Shown here piece by piece: positions 1-10,812 of a stretch of DNA of 64,000 bases. Source of the DNA: Hydnum rufescens UP504 (lineage: Eukaryota; Basidiomycota; Agaricomycetes; Cantharellales; Hydnaceae). The notes beneath the pieces were generated by a model. It searched no databases, was not told where the DNA came from, and saw only the letters and a program-made list of their open reading frames with translations. Made by a program: the position numbers and the translations under genes. Position 1 is the first letter of the stretch, and every line of letters begins with the position of its first letter. Location of the stretch: contig MU129059.1 in assembly GCA_014904985.1 (NCBI GenBank), positions 85,878-149,877 of the forward strand. Direction: 5' to 3'.

Positions 1-24
1 CATAGGGCTGTAGGGTACCGTTCC

Positions 25-740
25 TGGCTTGGTTGTTCCCAGCTTGGTCATTCCTGGCTTGGTCGTTCCCGGCTTGGTCATTCCTGGCTTGGTCGTTCCT
101 GACTTGGTCATTCCCAACTTGGTCGTTCCCGACTTGGTCATTCCCAACTTGGTCATTCCCAACTTGGTCATTCCAACTTGGTCGTTCCTGACTTGGTCAT
201 TCCAACTTGGTCGTTCCGACTTGGTCATTCCCAACTTGGTTGTTCCTGACTTGGTCATTCCCGACTTGGTCATTCCCGGCTTGGTCATTCCCGGCCTGGT
301 CATTCCCAGCTTGGTCGTTCCCAGCTTGGTCATTCCCAGCCTGGTCATTCCTGGCTTGGTCATTCCCAGCCTGGTCGTTCCCAGCCTGGTCATTCCCAGC
401 TTGGTCGTTCCCAGCTTGGGCGGTCACGGCTTGGGTGGTCGCAGCTTGGTTGGTCACAGGTTTGTTGTTCCCGGCTTCATCATTCATGGCTTCGTCATTC
501 ATGGCTTTGTCGTTCCCGGCTTTGTTGTTCCCAGCTTCACCATTCCCAGCTTCATCATTAATGGCTTTGTCATTCATGGCTTTGTCAAACATGGCTTTGT
601 CGGTCGCAGCTGCATTGGTCACAGCTTTGCCAGTCGCGGCTTTGCCGGTCACAGCTTTGTTGGTCGCAGCTTGGTCACTCGTGGTTTTGTCATTCACGGC
701 TTTGTTGTTCAGAGTCTTGTCATTCAGAGCTTCATCACTC
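25..740. repeat. 15-bp coding minisatellite, roughly 45 units
   Basis: A 15-bp unit (consensus ggtcattcccagctt, with gtt/gtc and aac/ggc variants) repeats head to tail from about 25 to 740, becoming more degenerate to the right. Read on the minus strand the unit encodes a five-residue repeat Ala-Gly-Asn-Asp-Gln, drifting to Ala-Met-Asn-Asp-Lys. Two units near 173-215 are 14 bp long, so the minus-strand frame breaks there and the repeat runs out of frame towards the window edge. Confidence 0.9.
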
Positions 741-967
741 GGATTGCCATCTTGCATCCTACTATCATAGTGATGCTGATGCTGTGGCTCATCGCAGAGT
801 GCGTCATGGGGACGATTTTCTGGTGTAACAGTGGTCCGCGAGACCCTTTGCTGAGCGAGATCATTGTGCGGGGGATTTTGAGGTGTGGGAGCCAGGGAGG
901 TGTTCACTGAGACAGGAGGGGCAGTCCCAAGAGGACTTGGAATCGATGGCACAGTGTTGAGTCTCAA
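197..967 (-). CDS. Low-complexity GNDQA-repeat protein or terminal exon
   Basis: This 256-residue reading frame starts with a short proline- and threonine-rich region and then consists almost entirely of the five-residue GNDQA-type repeat encoded by the 15-bp minisatellite. It is hydrophilic and has no recognisable domain or membrane segment. It lies 60 bp downstream, on the same strand, of the uncharacterised gene ending at 1028, so it could be a separate small gene or a further exon of that gene; no clean splice pair joining them was seen. The 3' end may be artificial because 14-bp units shift the frame near 200. The plus-strand reading (Val-Ile-Pro-Ser-Leu repeats) is taken as the shadow because its composition fits a normal protein less well. 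Confidence 0.4.
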   Translation of the reverse strand: MRLNTVPSIPSPLGTAPPVSVNTSLAPTPQNPPHNDLAQQRVSRTTVTPENRPHDALCDEPQHQHHYDSRMQDGNPSDEALNDKTLNNKAVNDKTTSDQAATNKAVTGKAATGKAVTNAAATDKAMFDKAMNDKAINDEAGNGEAGNNKAGNDKAMNDEAMNDEAGNNKPVTNQAATTQAVTAQAGNDQAGNDQAGNDQAGNDQARNDQAGNDQAGNDQAGNDQAGNDQAGNDQVGNDQVRNNQVGNDQVGTTKLE

Positions 968-1027
968 AGAAATAGGCAGGGATAGCTGAGGAGACAGAGA
1001 GGACGATGATCACAAAAATCGAGGACT

Positions 1028-2789
1028 TCATTGGTGTTCATCCTCATTCAAGTCAGCCGTGGGCGATGACTTGCGTTTCAAAAGCAAAGATTTCCGACGC
1101 TGCGAAGTCAGTGTTTGGGGAGACACAATCCCAAGGATATCTTTGTCGAGCCCCAATGAGGCCATAAGGTTTTGATTTCGCACAATATTACGAGCGCAGA
1201 TTTCTTCCAAGGAGAGGGGTTCATCAGACCCCTCATCAGAGTCTTCATCTGAACCTCGCGGCTCTCGAGGGGACAGGTTATGAAGAGATTCGGGGCTTGA
1301 GGCACGAGGGAGAGATGAGCTATGAAGAGATTCGGGGATTGAGGCACGAGGGAGCGATGAGCTATGAAGAGATTCGGGGATTGAGGCACGAGGGAGCGAT
1401 GAGCTATGAAGAGATTCGGGGATTGAGGCACGAGGGAGCGATGAGCTATGAAGAGATTCGGGGATTGAGGCATGAGAGAGAGATGAGCTATGAAGAGATT
1501 CGGTGATTGAGCCATGAGGGGGGGCATAGAACTTCGACAGGGGGCTTGTAAATGTGGAGTCTGGACTCTCCGCACGGCTAGTGTCCACAGGGCCACCAGC
1601 TCTACTGGACCCTCCCCCTGTCACACTTGTAGACACACCCTGATAACGAGAGATTCGGTCCTCTTTTGCTGTATTGATCATAGTTAGATCTCATCCAAAT
1701 GTATACACTTGCAGTCGACTCACAATAAACCAGTCGAAGAAAATCGATATAGGCAGGAATGAGTGTCTCATGGAAGAGCATACGTGAGTGCGTGCCGAAG
1801 TCCATTGGGTTTTCTCCGGCTGTTACACCATGATGGACACTATAGAGCATAAAGCGATTGAGATTCTGCCAAGGAATACCAAACGAAAACTTACTGTGTG
1901 ATGCTGATATCACCCTGTGTGTTTAGTGATGGACCGCCAATAAGGAGTGTGCATGATAGTCCAGACGCAGTGGCAAGTTCCTTCATGAACACCATAATGT
2001 ATGCGTTCAGGTTATCAATAACGCTGCAAACAGCCAGATGATGTTAGCTTCGGCAACACTCGATGTAAACTGAAACTCACACTTGCTGTCACTCAATCGA
2101 ACCTGCTTCCTCTTGAATCCTCATCCACTCCTTATATGCCTCTTGATATAAGCGCTCGCACTCGTCCTCCACCTTCTGTTTGATGGCATCCTCCTCCAAA
2201 TCAAAGAGTCTTTTCATAATAAAGGCTCTTGCAACAACTTCGGAGGACTTGGACTTGGGCTCGTGACTCAGGTACTCTTCAAGCTTGCCCTTGATCTTTT
2301 CATTGTAGTAGAGCTGTGAGTATACTTGGTCACTGTGCAAATGCTTTGGTTTTGGAACCACAAGCCTTGTTCTGAGTCGAGCTGCCATTGCCGTAGGATC
2401 CGTGGTCATCTCCATCGATTTTGTTGACGGACAGGATTTCTGCTTGGAATTCCATTGCCACCTGAACCATCGCCATATCACCTAAGGCCAATTAGCTGAT
2501 TTACCTCAAGGCCGCACTAGTAAGCATGCACCTCCTTCTTGTTATGGATCAATTTTTCCTTGGCATTTAATCCCTCTTGAGTCTCTGGCTCAATATACGT
2601 GGAATTGGGGGATGGTTCGTCTTTATTGCCTAAACTCCAGTGGTACTTCTGAAAGTAGTCATGGAAAAATTTGCGAAAAAAATCGTCCCTCGCTTTCTGT
2701 CCAAGTTGGTGAGACCGAAAGTATTCCTTGCCGTAGCTGTCCATGAAGGCTTTACGACTAGTCAAAGTGGCCCAGGTCTGCAGAGGCAT
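1028..2789 (-). CDS. Uncharacterised Agaricomycete-type multi-exon gene
   Basis: Function is unknown. The start MPLQTWATLTSRKAF (2789) opens an exon with an aromatic-rich segment (FFRKFFHDYFQKYHW). A 50-nt GT-AG intron (2531-2482) joins it in frame to a lysine/glutamate-rich exon ending near 2089. A third stretch (about 2030-1900) reads LNAYIMVFMKELATASG and CTLLIGGPSLNTQGDIS, a pattern I recall from a widespread uncharacterised family in mushroom genomes. The next exon (1865-1724) reads NLNRFMLYSVHHGVTAGENP and DFLRLVY. A 55-nt intron (1723-1669) joins to a last exon of tandem 14-residue repeats ending LNEDEHQ. The junction between the third and fourth exons does not keep frame cleanly, so the gene may be damaged. 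Exon limits in the middle are approximate. Confidence 0.5.
1290..1512. repeat. 42-bp tandem repeat encoding a 14-residue unit
   Basis: About five head-to-tail copies of a 42-bp unit lie in the last exon of the minus-strand gene. Each encodes Ser-Ile-Pro-Glu-Ser-Leu-His-Ser-Ser-Ser-Leu-Pro-Arg-Ala or a close variant. The unit is a multiple of three, so copy-number changes keep frame. The inner copies are nearly identical, which suggests recent expansion or homogenisation. Confidence 0.9.
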
Positions 2790-2885
2790 TTCGATAGATC
2801 ACGAATGTGGGAGGAGTTGGGATGAGGAGAAGAAGACGACTTGCTTGCGCGCACACCAGATTATCGGCACAACAGGTACAATACC

Positions 2886-4970
2886 CCTCCCATGATGAAA
2901 TGAGATGTCAATGGTGCCCACAATGGCGGGAGCAATGGAGTCCCCCTATCTGTGAGTCCTTCACACACATATTAAAACTATAATGTGTTAACCACTTTTG
3001 AGGTCATTCTGGATATCATTGACGATCATTCAGCATCATTCCATTGTGGGCAAGCCCCCTCAAAGCTCTTGACACCCTTTGTGACATTATCACCTCTAAA
3101 CTTAAGAAGGTCGAGGACTTAAACTCTTTCATCGGTGAATTGGGAGAATTTGACCTTGCAAAATGAAATTCCTGGCAATCTCAATCTCAAGTTTGTATTC
3201 GCCCCGGAGAAGGGTTGCCCCTGGATAAGCACTTGAAGACATAAAGAAGAGCCCTCTGAAGACCCAGAGGCAGCATTCAGTTCATGGGTAAAGTGGTATT
3301 GCCAGAGGTGCAACTAGTGATGCAGCAGCAGCTTGTCCTACTACACCATCCAATACTGTAAGTAAGCTGTTCATTATCTAGAAGTCCATCTCAGATTGAA
3401 TCTGAAAACCATCAGTTGCGGCTGCAGGGTTCCAGCAGATATCCATCTGCGGTTTCCTAACCGCCCAAGGACCCCTGGGAGCTTTAGGTGAACCAGTCAT
3501 GTCCTGTCCCCACACGATGTGCACCTCATGAGCCGGAATCCAACAGACGCTCTCGCTTCCAAGAAGCCATCTTGCAAGTTGCAAGCACCTTACCCTGTGA
3601 AAACCACGCCAGTGAGCACATTGACAACTGCAGCACAGTCTGCCGCAAATGCTATCTGTTATATTCCCCATACAGACACCGAGATTGGAGCCAAAGTCAA
3701 CGCCCAATTGGAGGTCATCAAGAGGATCGACAGTGTCAGTGCAGACTTATACTGCGTCAGTGAACTGCCGTTATCCATCTCGCATTACTTACTCCCTTGG
3801 TATAATTTAGAAGGAGGTGGGGGACAAAAAGACGCTGGCACAGCTGGAAGATCTTTCAGGCACATTGCGGCGTCGCCTGTCCATCGTTCATCGCCTTCGG
3901 GATTGTGACAAAGAAGTATATGTGTTCACACAGGACCTTAAAATGGCATTGGATTGGTTTTGTGTGCATTTGCCAATCGCTTTGTTAAAAATAATCTGCA
4001 CGATGCCTCACTGCTTACTTGCTTTGCTCATAGACTGCCACCCTACTGATGTACACCACCAGCACCATTGAGATGATGGTGCTTTGCCTTGGCATCAAGG
4101 AAGAATTTTCTTGCTTCTTGAATGCGGTTGTTTCACACGAGCATAGATCACCGCCTCGGCACTGTCAAGAGCATACGACTCTATAGAGACGATCACCCCA
4201 GACACTCCGGGCTCTACAAATTCGTCCTTGTAGGTCTAGTGGACAAACGCGGCATAGAGAATTGGGTGCGCTTGGAGCGGCCGGCCGGACTCAGTTGCGT
4301 GGATACATTACATTCGTTTCTCTCGTCCCTACTCCTGCTCACTTGTGTTACGAAAGGCATATGATGCCTAGCCAACTTTATCGAAGTTTCCACAGCTTTC
4401 ACAAAGCTAAGTTCAACATAATAAACTCGGATCAACCATATTGAAACATTCCACCCTATATGCATATGCCCTATGCCCCTCCCAAAAACAAGGAAACATG
4501 GCTCTCAGCCGTATGGTAGATGAAGTTAGGAATGTCAGATCGGTGGAGGCGACGGAAACAATATGAGTCCAAGGGAGAGCGAGCAGTCAGAGTCAGGACA
4601 GAACTGACACACATAATTTACAACCCTGTAAAAGGACTGCCCTAGGTGCCTCAACATTACCTATAGGCAGCCCGATGCAATATATAAAACAAACCTCACC
4701 CATCCGGGATCTCCCTCAAGATGGATTTTTTGGGTATCAGTAGAGAAACCGTGGTTTGAATGTACCGGTTCCTCAACCGTACAGTTACCAACCAAAACCA
4801 AAACCATTCGATGATGCTTACATCAGCAGTATTCCCTGTTCTTTAAGAGACATGCCAGCTGGCGACTTATTAATAATGTGCAGGGTGGCTCTCAATTATC
4901 CTCCATGTACAAAGAAGGTACGTGTGATTCAAATAAACAAAGGTAGTGGTAGTGGTGTATAGTGAAAGTG
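2886..4970 (+). pseudogene. Exon remnants of an unrecognised multi-exon gene
   Basis: Several coding-looking stretches on this strand are separated by plausible short introns, but I cannot name the protein. The clearest are LDTLCDIITSKLKKVEDLNS (about 3070-3130), a segment around TEIGAKVNAQLEVIKRIDSV (about 3680-3740) followed by a GT-AG intron ending 'tttag' near 3810, a helical segment LAQLEDLSGTLRRRLSIVHR (about 3835-3895) continuing to DLKMALDWF, a segment LGTVKSIRLYRDDHP with FVLVGLVDKRGIENWVRLER (about 4155-4280), and a proline-rich exon at 4756-4915. Stops and frame changes between them suggest decay, though missed introns could explain some. Roughly 4470-4750 holds nothing I recognise. 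Confidence 0.3.
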
Positions 4971-5121
4971 ACGATTACTTCCCCTGATTACTAAGCGAGT
5001 CGGAATAGGGGCATCAGCGAGTCCGTAGGCCATTTAGTTGCACTTGTCTCTGTGAGAAAACATTCCTCAAAATCTCAAAACACCTCAAACAAGGAAAAAA
5101 CCACAAAGTCCTGTGGTCTTA

Positions 5122-5580
5122 ATGGCCGTATTGTATGTAGACCTCTGCATTGGCACTAACAAGGGACACCCCACAACTCCCACCGAAAAGGCTGTGAAGC
5201 TAAGTCACCGGAAGGGCATTCGGTTGCCAAAGCAAAAGCTGGTGCAGTCAATCGTTCACGAGGTAGCCGGCCACGTTCCATGCAAGTGCCGGGTGATGGA
5301 ATTACTCCAAAACAGCAAGGTATGTTTCTTTACTTCGAAGACTTCCATATATATATATCTGTGTGGTGGGATTCTGACTTATTTATGCACTTCTAATAGG
5401 ACAAGAAGGTGTGAAATTGACCAAGAAGAGACTACATGATCCCACAAAATTATCCCGTTTATCCGGTGTCTAAGATACGTTTTTCACACAATTATTTTAC
5501 ACCTTGGCATGCTTCTACACTCCAAGCACAAGCTTGAAGAGCTGTCCACCATCATTGCGGAATCCCGTCATGCACATTAA
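5122..5580 (+). pseudogene. RPL36: Ribosomal protein eL36 (RPL36) pseudogene
   Basis: eL36 is a small protein of the 60S ribosomal subunit. From the ATG at 5122 the reading gives IGTNKGHPTTP, then HRKGIRLPKQKLVQSIVHEV and RVMELLQNSK, which match the conserved body of eL36. An 80-nt GT-AG intron (5320-5399) follows at a codon boundary, then DKK, a one-base frame change, and KLTKKRL. The C-terminus is still readable as LLHSKHKLEELSTIIAESRH up to the stop at 5578-5580, but the intervening intron has lost its GT and AG. The intron and full-length layout show a DNA-level copy, not a retrocopy. The start differs from the usual MA(R) beginning. A functional copy should exist elsewhere. Confidence 0.85.
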
Positions 5581-6120
5581 TAAACCAGAATAATTATTCC
5601 TGTTACCTCTGGTTGTTTCCCAGAGGGTATTGATCGACATCATGGAGAGACACTTATGTTATCGACTGGTTTTCTATTGGCTGTAATCTCATGCTTATGC
5701 CACTGCTTGAAATCAAATCACAACCATGACATGCCATGAATCTCTGCATACAACATTTGCTACTGGCCCGTTGTCACATGTCACAACGGTCTGTATTGTA
5801 ATAAGTACTAGGTGTCACAAGTGAGAAAAGGGCCCCAAACCACCGAAAGTGGGCTATTGTGATCCCCAGTGCCTCTCTTGCCCCAAACTTGTTTCCATAC
5901 ACAGATGCATGAGTAGGAACTCAAGCAGCATATATAGATACATTTCAGACAGACAGATCTCAGGTCTATAGGCAACATCCTGGACTACACTCTTAAAAAA
6001 TCTAAGAAATATTGTGGGCTTTGTTTGACCACTGGTTAGAGATTTTTTTCATGAAGAATTTGAGATCCCTGGACCACCACATGCCATTCGGAATGGCTAG
6101 TTCCGGTGTTGAGTTCATGC
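5581..6120. other. Non-coding interval before the KDZ transposase
   Basis: No open frame or RNA gene was recognised. The stretch is moderately AT-rich and contains an imperfect short palindrome around 5773-5792 (ttgtcacatgtcacaa). It may hold the 5' terminus of the KDZ element, but no terminal inverted repeat could be matched by eye. Confidence 0.5.
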
Positions 6121-9100
6121 TCCATGGGTGGGACATGTCGGCCAGCTAAGAAGGCCAAACTCACTTTCACTTGTGACTTTGAGCTCCAAAGTCAAGCCAC
6201 TGTCCACCATATCTCCACTACTTCATCTGAATCTGTCCTCACCTCTGATCGTCTCATTGTTCCAGGGACTCCTGATAAACCCATGAGGCCCAACTGCTCA
6301 CACTTGTCCCCAATTTCTGGTCCAGATTTTGGTCAGGACATCCCAGGCGATAATGATGACCTTGGCACTGTGCACTATCTACCAGGTCCCGCCTCATGCA
6401 AGTGTTATTCCAATACAGTGTGTTTTTCTCTACTGCATGGTTTTCATGCATTGAAATAATGTTTAGGATGAGCCCCTGAAACAATGGAAACCCCTGCAAG
6501 ACGAGTACCTTGATGCCTTGCTGTTCTGCGATGGCAGACAAGGCTTCTCATCTGGATCATGTGAAGAATGCTGTGATACTAATGTACAGGCTATTTATCG
6601 GTGTCAACAGTGCTTCAACGGAGGTCTACTGTGTCAGAATTGTTGCGTTAATCGTCATTTCCACCTCCCTCTACATCAAATCGAGGTAGGCCTATGTATT
6701 TCTTCATATTTTGATGTTCGTATTTTGACTTGTCTCATGCATCCAACACAAAAGACATGGGACAGCGGCTGCTTTGAACACATGACCCTTTTCGAGTTAG
6801 GCCTCGTGGTACAGCCTGGCCATGGCAATCATCCCTGCCCAAATCCGAAGAAAGGCATGTCATCATTCACTGTAATTCACATAAATGGCCTTCACAAAGT
6901 TTCGATTTATTTTTGTGATTGCTCTACTGCTCCTCACACTCGTATCCAACTACTCCATTCTGGTTGGTTCCCAGCGACCGTTGTTTCGCCACAAACATGC
7001 GCTACTTTCGACATACTCCGCCACTTCCATCTCCTCAGTCTTCAGTCCAAATTATCTGCACACCAGTTCTACTGTGCGCTTGAAAGGGGGACCGACAATA
7101 CTGGCTTATTGAATCTGCAGGTGATTTCCCACTCGCCTGTTTGTTGCCTGGTACTCATTACATCCCTCAGACACGATATGTTTCCTTCCTTCGCATTATC
7201 TGTGAATGGCGAAATCTCAAATTATTGAAGCATGGCGGATGTGCACATGACCCAAGTGGTACTGATGGCATGAAACCTGGCAAACTTGCAATTACATGTC
7301 CTGCGTGCCCCGATCCAGATATAAACCTCCCCCCCAATTGGGAGAAATCACCTCAGGAACTTCAGTGAGTTCATAATGTTTAGGATGCCGGAGTGTTTTA
7401 TGTTATAATCCTGGGCAGATATCTATACATGTACTTTCAGGCCAACGACGCCAATTTTCGTTTGAAAAATCATTTGAATACTGTCATCAATGTTGATCTC
7501 AGGACCAGATGGTCGTATTTTGTCGAGAATGAGCCCTACAAACGATTTCTTGCACAGCAAGGTGCCCAGACCGAGGTAAGCCTCGTCCGAGCCACATCTT
7601 GTTCACTATTAACCCGCTTACATAGATGTCGACCTGCAGTGGCCTCACTGCAATTGATCATGCAAATACAAAGAATTCTAAGGGTCTCCGCGTTACTGGG
7701 GTGGGGGCTTCAATCTGCACATGTCATGGGTTTCTTCGCCCTCTTGGAATAGGCAACCTCCAGAAGGGCGAACGGTACATTGATCAGATGTCCATATACA
7801 GTCCATGATGGGCTCAACATGATTTCAGCTTTTCCAATATGGATTATATCATATTTTCCGCACTCAGAGGCTATTCTCCACCATCGCTTGCGCTTTCATA
7901 CGATCTCATCTGCCAATACTGGACAAAAATTAGGCAACGCATGCCCCGGCTCCCTCCTGAACTGCGGGTTGATTTGGACAAGCTCTCTGTCAAACTCTTT
8001 CTTCCCAAGCTCCATGCGCTTGCCCATAAATCTGAATGCAGTGTCTTATATTCCCTTAATTTCACCCCTGGTGTTGGTCGCACAGATGGTGAAGGCATTG
8101 AACGGGAATGGGTGGAGATTAACATTGCTGCGAACAGTACAAAGGAGATGAGTGAGGGTGTGCATCATGATACGTTGGACGATCTTCTTGGTGACAAGAA
8201 TTTCTGGAAGGAAATTGGGTTAGGTGGGTTCCCTTGTCATCTTACTTTTTTTTGACTGATGTTGCACCCTCTTATGCAGGGAAATCTCTTCTTATGAAGC
8301 TGAAGACCGCCCAAGTTGAGAGTGCAAAGCATGTCGAACAGTTCGAATCATTTACAGGTGGACTGGACCCGGCGACGGTTCGAGAGTATGAGAATGCTAT
8401 ATTGGCATGGGAAGCAGATTGTTCCAAGCCGAATCCCTACTATGTTAGGTCTTTGTGTGAGTAATACTTTTCTGCGTATCGGTGCCTCCATTCCCGGGAC
8501 CTCACTATTCTATTGCGGTCAGCTAAAATGCAAGCAGATGTCTGGCTAGAACTGCTGGAATCAGAGCAGAGCCACTTGTCATTGACTGGTGGTCATGCTA
8601 TCCACGATACAAGTGCGACATCGTTTCTGTGTGTTGGCCTGGATATTGAGGAGGCACAGTACGTATCCATAACTCTGCTTCACCTAGTTTTTTTTGTCTT
8701 ACTCGTTCTTGTGGAGGCAGCGGCTAGCGAGGGATGTCGCAGCAGTTGGATCACTACCCACGAGCACCCAATCTGCCAATATTCAAAGCCATCGACTTGC
8801 ACTGTCTAATCACATAGCTGCATTTTGTTCTATCTAACAGGTATACATGCCTGAAATGGCCTCGCTCATCACTGTCAATATAATCACAGACACCCCCTTG
8901 TCTCCAGAATCATCTCTGCTTTTTCTTCCACATGCTCTTAATCCTGAGTTGCAGATTTCTCCCCTCGCCAAAAGTCTTGCCAAAATGAGTGCAAAGCTTC
9001 GCTTTGCACAAGCTCTTGATTCTCTTGCTGAAGTCCGGCGTTCCCTATGCGTGCTCTCTCACCTCCTCAGATATAAACATCACGAAGTTCGAGGCCAGCA

Positions 9101-9811
9101 TCCGAACACCCGAGCCCGCACGCTTCTAGATAAGGCAGACAGAAAGACAAAGTTAGCTGCCGAGAGATATCGCTGTGCGTGACAAGCATATCTTCAGCTC
9201 ATGGGCTCCAGTGAGTGGGAGAACACACTCAAGGTTTTGGATCAAGGCAACGTCTGTGTAATGTCTGAGCATGAGGATGGTGGACACAATGTGCGAAGTG
9301 GGCCTTGTGAAGGTCACTGATGAGTGTCATGGATCTGGATGGCACATGGCACAAGCAACAACAGTGATTTGGAAATGCATAAAGGTATTTGGCATATTAT
9401 TTTCTTGTTACTGGGCTCCTTACGTATTAACTTTAACTTGTTAGCTCTATGGGTGGAGTGGTCAAAAAGCCAAGCACGGAAAGAGAGGTGGCTGGAAGAG
9501 GTCCTGATTGTTCAGGAGGAGATGCAGCGAGTTCTCATATCTTTGGAACACTGAGCCAACGTCTGGGACTCTCGAGCCTCTGCACGATCAACACATGTTC
9601 CCAAACTTGCTGAAGGCATTCGAGCCTACACCATCAAACAAGCTCGAATTCTGCGACGCCGAATTGATTTTTTCCATCGTCTCTGGTATACCTCTTTTAA
9701 TACTTCTTCGGATCCTCCAGCCCTCTCCAAAACTCCCCAAGGGATATCGGTGGACAATCCTTTGTGGTTGGAGCTCGAAGATCATGGCAATAGTTCCAAG
9801 GATGATTAAGG
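6121..9811 (+). pseudogene. KDZ (Kyakuja-Dileera-Zisupton) transposase with CxC2 cluster, inactivated
   Basis: KDZ transposases are large DDE-type enzymes common in basidiomycetes. Exon 1 (6121-6417) is a variable N-terminus. Exon 2 (6467-6685) carries the CxC2-type cysteine cluster (CEECCDTN, YRCQQCFNGGLLCQNCC). Later exons read VIHINGLHKVSIYFCDCS, SGWFPATVVSPQT, CEWRNLKLLKHGG with CPACPDPDINLPPNW, then CSGLTAIDHANTKNSKGL, LQKGER, a 54-nt intron (7775-7828), SNMDYIIFSAL, and after another intron (8224-8279) the helical C-terminal half, including WVEWSKSQARKERWLEEV. Most introns still splice in frame. The gene is dead: in-frame stops follow IAAFCSI (TAA, about 8838), RYRCA (TGA, 9181) and LISLEH (TGA, about 9552). 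The frame ends near 9811. Element termini were not identified. Confidence 0.88.
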
Positions 9812-9947
9812 ACCAGTTTTTTCTCTGTATGTATTCCCTTTCTTGTCGACTTTCATTGTATCTTTGGTTTCCCACTTGCTGCTTCCAAGTCTCTGATGAT
9901 ATTCATTGGAAACACATGTATATAGTGATGTTTTTTTTTCAGCGCTG

Positions 9948-10790
9948 TGGCAAATGCCGATGTTGAGTTGGCCACTATTCTGTTCATACCCCCATTCACC
10001 CCAGCTGAATCGTTTGCCCCGATGGCTGAAATCTTGGCCAAACCCGTAATTGGGCAAATGGCACCGATGGGGACTGGCGGTTTTGACATCGTTCTGGACA
10101 TGCTCAAAGATGTCATCGTCGATCATCACCTTCTGGTTCAAAACATGCTAGCTGCTCATGCTGGTTATGGGGTTGCCACTCCAGGGGGCCTGATACCATA
10201 CGACTCCAGCTCACCTATGTACGACGAGGTGTTCAAAGGCGATGCTGTGGTGTTCTCGCTACTAGCTCAGAGTGATGAAGATGATCCTGCCGGCTTCGCT
10301 TCATACCTGCTGGGTTTTGGTCAGAGTCCATTTAGAGCTGGGCCAGACTCTGCGTTACCTCGTGCATCCCCATACAGCCCCAGTCCCCGGGGAATCACTC
10401 GTCTACCCCACCTTGCACGCCTGCTTCATTTGGCAAACCTGCAACTTCACCTTTTCACACTCCGCCCTTCGCAACCTCGCCTTTCTTCAGTCGATTTTGT
10501 GGCACCGCAATATTGCCAACATCACCAATGCTCAATCTGGCGTCTCCGGCGAATTCTCACTACACCCTCACTTCTCCGACCTTCCGCCCACAGTACAGCC
10601 CTCGGTCCTGTCGTTCAGCCCCACATCACAACGATACTTGCCTACTAGCCCATCTTTCAGTCCCACCTCACCTCGATATTCCCCTACTAGTCCATCTTTC
10701 AGCCCTGCATCTCCACGATACTCACCAACATCTCCTGCCCAAGGATCTCCGATGCCACCCAAGTACAAGTCACGCCCATTGCGAATCACT
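9948..10790 (+). pseudogene. RPB1: RNA polymerase II largest subunit (RPB1) C-terminal fragment with CTD heptads
   Basis: RPB1 is the catalytic core subunit of Pol II and ends in YSPTSPS heptad repeats. The reading GQMAPMGTGGFDIVLD, MLKDVIVDHHLLVQNMLAA and IPYDSSSPMYDEVFKG (about 10050-10240) matches the conserved linker before the CTD. It continues to FASYLLGFGQSPF, then shifts frame several times. Degenerate heptads appear from about 10590, and clear ones (YLPTSPSFSPTSPRYSPTSP, then SFSPASPRYSPTSP) at about 10630-10740. Nothing of the catalytic body is present. It follows the KDZ coding end by about 140 bp. Frame changes make it a pseudogene. Confidence 0.85.
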
Positions 10791-10812
10791 CAATGGATCC
10801 TTCCCCACCACT

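Noticed and set aside
29..910. Plus-strand 293-residue protein of VIPSL/VVPGL repeats resembling an elastin-like protein
   Set aside because: It is the complement of the 15-bp minisatellite. The minus-strand reading is hydrophilic and lies on the strand of the adjoining gene, so the plus-strand frame is taken as a shadow.
1297..1506. Plus-strand repeat peptide MRHEGEMSYEEIRGL
   Set aside because: Shadow of the 42-bp repeat, whose minus-strand reading continues a spliced gene.
10568..10789. Minus-strand frame with GEYRGDVGLKDG repeats
   Set aside because: Complement of the RPB1 CTD heptad repeats.
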